A DNA stretch of 5,247 bases from Lysobacterales bacterium (lineage in GTDB: Bacteria > Pseudomonadota > Gammaproteobacteria > Xanthomonadales > Marinicellaceae), in NCBI GenBank assembly GCA_027083915.1, contig JALWML010000228.1:1-5247 (forward strand). The letters run 5' to 3'. The first letter of the stretch is position 1; every line of letters begins with the position of its first letter. Below are positions 1-5,247 of this stretch, piece by piece. A program made the position numbers and the translations under genes. The notes beneath the pieces are model-generated. The model worked only from the letters and a program-made list of their open reading frames with translations, had not been told where the DNA came from and did not search any database.

Positions 1-1
1 T

Positions 2-118
2 TTTATTGTTATCGCAAATAGACATTTACCCTATTTTTCACCTTTAAAACGAATATTCAAGAACTGTAAAGTACTCGCAACTAATAGAAAATTCAATTTG
101 TTTATTATGATTAAATAA
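2..118 (+). CDS. rlmG: 3' end of an RlmG/RsmC-type rRNA (guanine-N2) methyltransferase
   Basis: This is the C-terminal 38 codons of a gene that enters from the left edge; the frame starts at base 2 and the stop is TAA at 116-118. The tail carries the segment IVIANRHLPYF, followed by LKRIFKNC and then LATNRKFNLF. This is the typical last strand-helix-strand of the SAM-dependent methyltransferase domain in the RsmC/RlmG family, where the ANRHL segment and a closing KF-hydrophobic strand are characteristic. From memory, the pattern ANRHLxYFxxLKxIFxNC plus ATNxKF is closer to RlmG, which methylates G1835 of 23S rRNA, than to RsmC, which methylates G1207 of 16S rRNA. The catalytic motif lies outside the window, so the substrate is inferred. 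The stretch is too short for the usual ORF finders because it has no start in view. The family is fairly secure and the RlmG choice less so. Confidence 0.72.
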   Translation, partial: FIVIANRHLPYFSPLKRIFKNCKVLATNRKFNLFIMIK

Positions 119-143
119 CTTTAATTCCTATTCTCTTATCAGT

Positions 144-149
144 TATACT
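144..149 (+). promoter_or_regulatory. Candidate -10 box for the diguanylate cyclase gene
   Basis: TATACT matches the sigma-70 -10 consensus TATAAT at five of six positions and lies 30 bases before the ATG at 180. The -35 region is weak: the best candidate, TTAATT at 121-126 with a 17-base spacer, matches TTGACA at only three positions. It is the only good -10 candidate in the 61-base gap behind the methyltransferase stop. It implies that the cyclase can be transcribed independently of that gene, with a short leader starting near 156. The whole gap is AT-rich, so chance matches are easy. Confidence 0.4.
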
Positions 150-164
150 AACCAAAATCACTAG

Positions 165-170
165 AAAAGG
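165..170 (+). promoter_or_regulatory. Ribosome binding site that supports the ATG at 180
   Basis: AAAAGG ends nine bases before the ATG. It is a moderate Shine-Dalgarno match and supports this start over the next in-frame Met (residue 48), which would delete the first transmembrane helix. Confidence 0.55.
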
Positions 171-179
171 TGCGCATTA

Positions 180-1355
180 ATGGATAACAATTTAGACACA
201 GTTATAAATACCATTTTAAATAAATGGGCTGTTGCTATTCAAATATCCATTATTTTAGTTATTGCCATCACCTTTGTTGCTCTTTGGAAAAAGTTTCCAA
301 GAAAAATTGCATTTATCTGGATGAAAGCATGGCTATTAAATTTATTTGGTTTATGTGCAATTTTTGTTGTTCTTATACTTGCTGACAAAAAAGCTCCGTA
401 TACTTCGAAAACAATTTATTTAACCTATGCATTTTGTAAAGTTTGGTATGCCTTATTTTTAGTAAAAGGCTTAAATCATTTTCTTCTAGATGATTCTTAT
501 TTAGATTTTAAAAAAGCAATTACATGGCATTTTCTTGGACTGGTAGTTTTTTGTCTTTTATTATTTCTACCATTTTCCACCTTACATATTCAATTATTTG
601 TTTATATCTTTGTTGGTATAACATTCATGATAGCTGGACTAAAACACCTAAGAAAACATCAAAACAATTACATTAAATTTCTTCAACTGGCTTTACTCTT
701 TGAAGGCATAACTTTTTTACAACATGCTTTTGTTTTATATCCAACTTTGTGGGGAGGTTCTTACCCTAGCTACATGACTCATGTTTCCTTTTTTGATTCA
801 GTAATCGAGCTTATTATCGGTATATCCTGTTTACTTGCTATCGTATATGAAATTATTGATGAAATTCAATACAGCAATAATGAAATGGAAAAAGCTCAGG
901 ACTCTCTTCGCGAATTGGTTGACATCGATCCTTTAACTGGCTTGTGGAACAGAAGAAAGTTACCGGTCTATCTTGATGAAATAAAACATAATGGCACCTT
1001 AGTTTATATTGACATTAATGATTTTAAGGTAATCAATGATACACGTGGACACAATATTGGTGATTTATGCCTAAAAAGAATGGCAAATTGCATGAAACTA
1101 CTTTTAAACAAACAAGCAGGAATCTTTCGCTTAGGTGGTGATGAATTTTTAGTTGTTATACCAAAAAATTGCACCATAGAAAATGAAGATTTTATTAATC
1201 AACTTCAAACCAACTTATCTTATGCAAGCAAAAGAACCCCGGCATTGTCAATGGCTATTGGTACTGCTGAAATCAACTCTGAAACAAGTTATAATCAAGC
1301 TTTAGAAAAGGCAGATACTCTTATGTACCGATCAAAAGCTAAAAAGAAACATTAA
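180..1355 (+). CDS. Membrane-bound diguanylate cyclase (GGDEF) with a 7-TM N-terminal sensor
   Basis: The predicted enzyme makes cyclic di-GMP from two GTP at the cytoplasmic face of the inner membrane. Residues 1-223 hold about seven hydrophobic helices, near 16-36, 45-67, 78-97, 115-132, 136-153, 166-187 and 205-223. Basic loops at 37-44 and 155-166 favour the N terminus outside and the catalytic domain inside, consistent with seven passes. Residues 224-247 form a polar linker helix. The GGDEF domain follows: DPLTGLWNRR at 250-259, metal-ligand Asp278 in DINDFK, Asn286, Asp295 in GHNIGD, and an intact GGDEF signature at 319-323. The RxxD inhibitory site should occupy 310-313 but reads NKQA, so feedback inhibition through that site is unlikely. 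No EAL domain is present. I do not recognise the membrane part as a named family such as MHYT, MASE or 7TMR-DISM, and its signal is unknown. The last 17 bases overlap the convergent PHP gene. Confidence 0.93.
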   Translation: MDNNLDTVINTILNKWAVAIQISIILVIAITFVALWKKFPRKIAFIWMKAWLLNLFGLCAIFVVLILADKKAPYTSKTIYLTYAFCKVWYALFLVKGLNHFLLDDSYLDFKKAITWHFLGLVVFCLLLFLPFSTLHIQLFVYIFVGITFMIAGLKHLRKHQNNYIKFLQLALLFEGITFLQHAFVLYPTLWGGSYPSYMTHVSFFDSVIELIIGISCLLAIVYEIIDEIQYSNNEMEKAQDSLRELVDIDPLTGLWNRRKLPVYLDEIKHNGTLVYIDINDFKVINDTRGHNIGDLCLKRMANCMKLLLNKQAGIFRLGGDEFLVVIPKNCTIENEDFINQLQTNLSYASKRTPALSMAIGTAEINSETSYNQALEKADTLMYRSKAKKKH

Positions 1356-2160
1356 TCTTATCCCATATTGCAGGAAGTTCAGTAATCAATCCAGTATCAC
1401 AACCTAATTTTTTCCACTGACCACTCGAATGAAAATCTGAACCAATTGATGCACTAAATCCGAATTCCGTACATAACTGAGCTAAATACTCTGTTTTATC
1501 GGGATTTTGATAGCCATTAACCACTTCAAGTCCATCACCTCCTAAGTTTTTGAAATCGGCTAGTAAGCGTCGTAGTTTTGCATTAGTTAACTTATAATAT
1601 AAAGGATGAGCCAATACAGCAACACCTCTTGCTTTTTTTATGGCAAGAATAATTTCATCAAGGTTTAGCCATTTGTTTTTAACATCACCAATTTTTCCTG
1701 CACCCAGATATTTGTTAAAAGCCTGATTAATATCAGTGCAAATGCCTTGACTAACCAGAAGCTTGGCAAAATCAGGGCGACCAATGTAAAAACCATGACT
1801 ATTGCTCTTTATCAACTCTAAAGCATTTTCTAATCCAAACTTTTCTAACCTTTTAGCAATTATCTTTGCGCGTTTTATGCGAACCATTTTTTGAGCCTCA
1901 ACAATTTCTTGTAAGTGTTTTGATGTGACATCAATATTTAACCCAATAATATGGATACCAATTTTGTTCCACTGGGTTGAAAGTTCAATTCCAGTGATTA
2001 TTTTGATTGGTGTTATTATTTTTTGATTATAAGCATCTAAGCTATCGTGATCCGTTATCGAAAGCATCTCGACCTTTCTTTGTTCCGCTAAATTAACGAG
2101 CTCAATTGGTGACATTTGACCGTCCGAACATGTACTATGGCAGTGAAAATCTACAATCAC
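1339..2160 (-). CDS. rnm: PHP-domain 5'-3' exoribonuclease, RNase AM (Rnm/YciV/TrpH) family
   Basis: The 273-residue protein is a full-length relative of E. coli YciV, now called RNase AM or Rnm. That enzyme trims 5' ends of rRNAs, and family members also hydrolyse 3',5'-bisphosphonucleotides such as pAp. Metal-binding PHP motifs are complete: Asp4, His6 and His8 in DFHCH, Asp13 in SDG, TDHD at 36-39, Glu59 in GIELS, His70 in IHIIGLNID, His185 in VLAHP, Glu212, and Asp242/His244 in GSDFH. The insert at about 85-160, with a GRPDFAKLLV segment, also matches this family rather than PHP domains of DNA polymerases or histidinol phosphatase. The start is GTG at 2158-2160, within a GTGA overlap with the folC stop. 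The PHP motif begins at residue 4, so an earlier start is not needed. No Shine-Dalgarno is visible, which suggests translational coupling. In E. coli the homologue lies next to the trp operon, so a trp link recurs here. The exact RNA substrates are inferred from the family. Confidence 0.9.
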   Translation of the reverse strand: MIVDFHCHSTCSDGQMSPIELVNLAEQRKVEMLSITDHDSLDAYNQKIITPIKIITGIELSTQWNKIGIHIIGLNIDVTSKHLQEIVEAQKMVRIKRAKIIAKRLEKFGLENALELIKSNSHGFYIGRPDFAKLLVSQGICTDINQAFNKYLGAGKIGDVKNKWLNLDEIILAIKKARGVAVLAHPLYYKLTNAKLRRLLADFKNLGGDGLEVVNGYQNPDKTEYLAQLCTEFGFSASIGSDFHSSGQWKKLGCDTGLITELPAIWDKINVSF

Positions 2161-3374
2161 AAAAATTCATTTATCGAAGTCAGTGCATCACTAACCGTAT
2201 AAAAAGAACCAAATACAATAATTCTATCTGTTGGTGATGCCATTACCTTAGCTTTAGTCATGGCAGTTTGTATATTTGGAAAGGAAGTAATCAGCGATGC
2301 AGAATTAGCTAAATGAGTCATTAAGTCTTTAACTGGCATTGCTCGCGGATTATCAACAGCTGAAACACACCAAATATCAATGACATCCTTAAAATACTTA
2401 AACCAACCGGCTGCATTTTTATCGGCCAATACGGCAAAAACAGCGATTGTTTTGCCGTTAATGGGATTAGATTTTAACCAATGGGACAATTCTTGAGCAG
2501 CTTGCTCATTATGCGAAACATCGATAATTATAGATGGATTAGTTGATATGACTTCTAAGCGACCCGAAAGCTTAATATCTAACAACCCCTTTTCAATGTC
2601 TTTATCTGAAATGCGTAGCTTATTACTTAATGCCTTGAGTGCTACCACAGCTGTTTTAGCATTTTTTTGTTGGAACTCCCCTTCTATATTTAATTTCAAC
2701 GGCTGATTAGTTTTGACATTTTCAGTTAATATTAAATTTGCCCCACATTTTTTTGCATGCTGAACGATTGAATTAGGGCAGCTTTTATCACCATAGATAA
2801 CAGGCTTATTCTTGCGCATAATTCCTGCTTTTTCATGAGCAATTGATTCGATGGTATTACCCAACCAATTGGTGTGATCAATAGCGATTGTCGTAATTAT
2901 TGCACAATCAGAGTCAATCACATTAGTAGAGTCAAGTCGCCCTCCTAAACCAACTTCCAGCACTGCAACATCAACCTTTTCTTGTTTAAAAATAATTGCT
3001 GCTGCCAAAGTTGAGTATTCAAAATAACTAAGAGAAATTCCATTGAGATTTTGTTCTATCAATTCGAAAGCCGCTGTTATATGGTTATCACTTACAGCAA
3101 TACTATTGATTTTGATTCTTTCGTTATACCGCAAAATATGAGGAGAAGTAAACTCCCCTACTTTATAACCTGATTTTTGAGCTATTGCCGAAACCATTGC
3201 AACCGTTGAACCCTTTCCATTGGTGCCTGCAATGCTGATAATAACTGGTGCAATTTTACCTAGCTTTAGACTTTTAAATACTGCAGCAACACGCTTGAGA
3301 CCTAAATCAATTTTTTTACTGTGATTGATTTCAAGCTTATTAAGCCAAGATTCAAGCGACTTCTTTTTTTTCAC
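2157..3374 (-). CDS. folC: Bifunctional dihydrofolate synthase / folylpolyglutamate synthase
   Basis: FolC adds glutamate to dihydropteroate to form dihydrofolate, and lengthens the polyglutamate tail of reduced folates, using ATP in the cytoplasm. The N-terminal segment SLESWLNKLE (6-15) followed by KKIDLGLKRV (20-29) matches the dihydropteroate-binding region of E. coli FolC, which favours the bifunctional enzyme. The P-loop is AGTNGKGS at 49-56. The Mur-ligase core continues with TSPH at 76-79, YFEYSTLAA at 117-125, LEVGLGGRLDSTN at 139-151, DHTNWLG at 166-172 and HEKAG at 180-184, where Lys182 corresponds to the carbamylated lysine. The C-terminal domain has DVSHN at 285-289 and VFGSFYTV at 387-394. 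At 405 residues it is slightly shorter than the E. coli protein, mainly around 195-235. The GTG start at 3372-3374 overlaps accD by 23 bases. No other in-frame start keeps the N-terminal motif, and no clear Shine-Dalgarno is present. Confidence 0.96.
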   Translation of the reverse strand: MKKKKSLESWLNKLEINHSKKIDLGLKRVAAVFKSLKLGKIAPVIISIAGTNGKGSTVAMVSAIAQKSGYKVGEFTSPHILRYNERIKINSIAVSDNHITAAFELIEQNLNGISLSYFEYSTLAAAIIFKQEKVDVAVLEVGLGGRLDSTNVIDSDCAIITTIAIDHTNWLGNTIESIAHEKAGIMRKNKPVIYGDKSCPNSIVQHAKKCGANLILTENVKTNQPLKLNIEGEFQQKNAKTAVVALKALSNKLRISDKDIEKGLLDIKLSGRLEVISTNPSIIIDVSHNEQAAQELSHWLKSNPINGKTIAVFAVLADKNAAGWFKYFKDVIDIWCVSAVDNPRAMPVKDLMTHLANSASLITSFPNIQTAMTKAKVMASPTDRIIVFGSFYTVSDALTSINEFL

Positions 3375-4287
3375 TATTATCTTTATCTATTTCGTCTTTT
3401 GTAATAATTTTATCTGGTTCAATTGGCGCATCATTTTGCGGATGTAATAAAGCAAGCAATCGGGATATTGTCTCTCGCATCTCTCGTCTATCCACTATCA
3501 TGTCAATTGCGCCATGTTCCTGTAAAAATTCTGAACGTTGAAAACCTTCTGGCAACTTTTCTCTTACTGTCTGCTCAATAACCCGAGGTCCTGCAAAACA
3601 AATCAACGCATCAGGTTCTGCAATATTAATATCCCCAAGTAAGGCAAGACTTGCTGAAACACCGCCTGTAGTTGGATTCGTTAAAACTGAAATATAGGGA
3701 ATTCCTGCATTATTTAATTTTTTAATTGCAGCTGAGGTTTTCGCCATTTGCAAGAGGGAAAACAAAGATTCTTGCATGCGAGCACCACCCGATGCAGAGA
3801 AATTGATAAATGGAACTTTTTTTTCTAAAGCCAAATGTGCAGCCCGCACAAATTTTTCGCCGACAACTGAACCCATGGAACCGCCCATGTAATCAAAACT
3901 AAAAGCAGAGGCAATAATATCTTTTCCATGCAATTGACCTGACATAGCAATCAACGCATCTTTTTCACCCGTTTTCTTTTGCGCTTGGATTGTACGATCT
4001 TTATATTTTTTTGAATCTTTAAATTTCAAAGGATCTAATGATTCTAATTGAGCGGCAATTTCCGTTGTGGAGTTTTTATCCAAAAATGACAATAAACGTG
4101 CACGGCCGGTTAAACGACCATGAAAACCACACTTAGGACAAACACGTTTTGATTTTTCAAGTTCAGGTTGGTACAAAACCACATCGCACTTTTCACATTT
4201 CGTCCACAATCCTTCAGGAACATTTTTCTTTTTATTCCCGCCTTCGGTTCGAATTCTTGATAATTTAATTTTTTGAAACCAACTCAT
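3352..4287 (-). CDS. accD: Acetyl-CoA carboxylase carboxyltransferase subunit beta
   Basis: AccD pairs with AccA to form the carboxyltransferase that moves CO2 from biotinylated AccB to acetyl-CoA, giving malonyl-CoA for fatty acid synthesis. The protein opens with the conserved MSWFQK, then a four-cysteine zinc ribbon at Cys31, Cys34, Cys50 and Cys53, characteristic of bacterial AccD and implicated in nucleic acid binding. The crotonase-type core carries SFDYMGGSMGSVVGEK at 130-145, the oxyanion-hole segment SASGGARMQES at 164-174, TNPTTGGVSAS at 203-213 and FAGPRVIEQT at 231-240. The 311-residue length is normal. The tail after about 285 is a charged Lys/Glu/Asp-rich extension typical of the variable C terminus. 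accA is not in the window, as is usual in this class. The start is nine bases behind the trpA stop. The 3' end overlaps folC. Confidence 0.98.
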   Translation of the reverse strand: MSWFQKIKLSRIRTEGGNKKKNVPEGLWTKCEKCDVVLYQPELEKSKRVCPKCGFHGRLTGRARLLSFLDKNSTTEIAAQLESLDPLKFKDSKKYKDRTIQAQKKTGEKDALIAMSGQLHGKDIIASAFSFDYMGGSMGSVVGEKFVRAAHLALEKKVPFINFSASGGARMQESLFSLLQMAKTSAAIKKLNNAGIPYISVLTNPTTGGVSASLALLGDINIAEPDALICFAGPRVIEQTVREKLPEGFQRSEFLQEHGAIDMIVDRREMRETISRLLALLHPQNDAPIEPDKIITKDEIDKDNSEKKEVA

Positions 4288-4294
4288 ACTAATA

Positions 4295-4298
4295 CCTT
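4295..4298 (-). promoter_or_regulatory. accD ribosome binding site overlapping the trpA stop
   Basis: On the minus strand AAGG lies seven bases before the accD ATG and shares its first two bases with the trpA TAA. Ribosomes finishing trpA would therefore terminate directly on the accD start region. This supports the ATG at 4285-4287 and tight translational linkage. Confidence 0.5.
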
Positions 4299-5100
4299 AA
4301 TCGTTTTTTAAAGCCTTTGCTATCGGCTTTATGAATTTTTTAATTGTCTTCTTAATTTGTTTTTCATCACTGCATTGACCAAGTTTTTTAACCAGCGATG
4401 AACCTATAACAACAGCATCTCCATATTCAGCAACTGCTAAAGCAGATTCTACATCTTTTACACCAAAGCCAATAGCAATGGGTAGGTCAGTCAATGATTT
4501 AATGGTGGTGAATTTTTCAGATAAATCACCATAATCTACATTACTTGATCCTGTGACCCCTTTTAATGCCACGCAGTATATAAAACCACTGCTTTTAGAA
4601 AGGATAAATTCTTGACGTTTTTGTGTTGTAGTTGGAGCAATAAGAAAAATTTGTGACATGTTGTATTGTTTTAGAAGTGACAGTAAATCATCAGCTTCTT
4701 CTGGTGGCAGATCAACAATAAGCAAACCATCTACACCTGATTCTGATGCCTGTTTGACAAACTGTTGGTAGCCATATTTCTCAATTGGATTGAGATATCC
4801 CATCAAAATTACAGGAGTTTTATTATCTTTTTCTCGAAACTCTCGAACCACATCTAGTACCGAGGATAATGTCATGTCTTTTTCTATGGCAACCTCAGAG
4901 GATTGTTGAATAACAATACCATCAGCCATTGGATCTGAAAAAGGCATACCCAGTTCAATAATACTTGCCCCATTTTTTACTAAGGCATGCATGGTTGGCA
5001 CCGTCATCAGTGGATGAGGATGACCAGCTGTCACAAAAGGAATTAACGCTTTTTGTGATTTTAATTTTAGTTTCTCAAACTTTTTACTTAAACGGCTCAT
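4297..5100 (-). CDS. trpA: Tryptophan synthase alpha chain
   Basis: TrpA splits indole-3-glycerol phosphate into indole and glyceraldehyde 3-phosphate and passes indole through a tunnel to TrpB in the alpha2-beta2 complex. The 267-residue TIM barrel has the usual length and the key residues fall at the classical numbers: catalytic Glu49 in IIELGMPFSDP, catalytic Asp60 in MADG, Tyr102 in MGYLNP, DLPPEE at 130-135, and Thr183 in the mobile loop 6 (KGVTGSS). The phosphate-binding segments are GFGV at 211-214 and IGSSLV at 232-237. Loop 6 reads LKGVTG where the enteric enzymes have SRAGVTG, a common variant in other Proteobacteria. The start forms an ATGA overlap with the trpB stop and has a strong Shine-Dalgarno, so the paired subunits should be translated in step. 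Confidence 0.98.
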   Translation of the reverse strand: MSRLSKKFEKLKLKSQKALIPFVTAGHPHPLMTVPTMHALVKNGASIIELGMPFSDPMADGIVIQQSSEVAIEKDMTLSSVLDVVREFREKDNKTPVILMGYLNPIEKYGYQQFVKQASESGVDGLLIVDLPPEEADDLLSLLKQYNMSQIFLIAPTTTQKRQEFILSKSSGFIYCVALKGVTGSSNVDYGDLSEKFTTIKSLTDLPIAIGFGVKDVESALAVAEYGDAVVIGSSLVKKLGQCSDEKQIKKTIKKFIKPIAKALKND

Positions 5101-5247
5101 AAGTTTATCCCTTCCAATGCTGCAATTGTATGAACGTCTTTATCACCTCTTCCCGACAGATTTACAATAATATTTTTTCCCTTAACAAGTTTTTGTGCCA
5201 ATTTAATGCCATAAGCTACCGCATGAGAACTTTCAAGCGCTGGCAAA
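5097..5247 (-). CDS. trpB: 3' end of tryptophan synthase beta chain
   Basis: The last 49 codons of trpB, with the TGA stop at 5097-5099, run in from the right edge; the start is outside the window. TrpB is the pyridoxal-phosphate enzyme that joins indole and serine to make tryptophan. The fragment shows LPALESSHAVAYG followed by IIVNLSGRGDKDVHT, the strongly conserved C-terminal motifs of TrpB; the serine of SGRGDKD contacts the pyridine nitrogen of the cofactor in characterised enzymes. The stop overlaps the trpA start as ATGA. The piece is too short to judge the rest of the active site, but the motifs leave little doubt. The promoter of the whole minus-strand operon must lie upstream of this edge. 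Confidence 0.96.
   Translation of the reverse strand, partial: LPALESSHAVAYGIKLAQKLVKGKNIIVNLSGRGDKDVHTIAALEGINL
5108..5115 (-). promoter_or_regulatory. Strong trpA ribosome binding site inside the trpB end
   Basis: GGAAGGGA on the minus strand ends seven bases before the trpA ATG and lies within the last codons of trpB. It is the best Shine-Dalgarno match in the operon and fixes the trpA start at 5098-5100. Confidence 0.65.

Noticed and set aside
1..25. Minus-strand ATG at 23-25 with an AGGG upstream, suggesting a divergent gene leaving the left edge
   Set aside because: Only eight codons are visible, the spacing is poor, and the same bases are better explained by the plus-strand methyltransferase tail.
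119..143. Possible terminator behind the methyltransferase tail
   Set aside because: The stretch is AT-rich with no GC stem able to form a stable hairpin before a T-run.
284..326. Internal Met48 as an alternative start of the GGDEF protein
   Set aside because: It would remove the first transmembrane helix and break the seven-pass topology, while the ATG at 180 has a reasonable ribosome site.
2500..2535. FolC reads DVSHNE where many homologues have DVAHNP, suggesting a damaged C-terminal domain
   Set aside because: The conserved Asp, His and Asn remain and the rest of the domain is intact, so this looks like ordinary divergence.
3360..3372. Programmed -1 frameshift on the A8 run to fuse AccD and FolC
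   Set aside because: A -1 slip enters the third frame, not the folC frame, and meets a stop after about 20 codons.

Overview
The window suggests an AT-rich member of the Gammaproteobacteria. The main reason is the tight minus-strand gene order trpB-trpA-accD-folC, which is a conserved arrangement in that class. The TrpA, AccD, FolC and PHP-domain proteins also resemble gammaproteobacterial versions along their whole length, and the gene tail at the left edge resembles the rRNA methyltransferase RlmG. I cannot name a genus from the sequence alone.

The left part (1-1355) is read on the + strand. It holds the last 38 codons of an RlmG/RsmC-type rRNA guanine-N2 methyltransferase (stop at 116-118), a 61-base gap with a plausible promoter -10 box and a Shine-Dalgarno sequence, and then a complete membrane-bound diguanylate cyclase. 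The cyclase has about seven transmembrane helices that I cannot assign to a named sensor family, a short signalling helix and an intact GGDEF catalytic domain that lacks the RxxD product-inhibition site.

The right part (1339-5247) is one compact minus-strand operon, in transcription order trpB (3' end only), trpA, accD, folC and a PHP-domain nuclease of the RNase AM (Rnm/YciV/TrpH) family. Every junction is overlapping or nearly so: a 4-base ATGA overlap for trpB/trpA, a 9-base gap for trpA/accD, a 23-base overlap for accD/folC and a 4-base GTGA overlap for folC/PHP. folC and the PHP gene both start with GTG and have no clear ribosome binding site, so their translation probably depends on coupling to the gene in front. 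No promoter is visible inside the operon; it should lie beyond the right edge.

The operon combines the two subunits of tryptophan synthase, the carboxyltransferase beta subunit of acetyl-CoA carboxylase (first step of fatty acid synthesis), folate synthesis and glutamylation, and an RNA-processing nuclease. The two halves converge and their coding regions overlap by 17 bases (1339-1355), with no recognisable terminator between them. I see no CRISPR array, mobile element, tRNA or rRNA. Most of the window is conserved housekeeping sequence. The least explained parts are the sensor half of the cyclase and the position of the rnm-like gene at the end of the trp-acc-fol operon.
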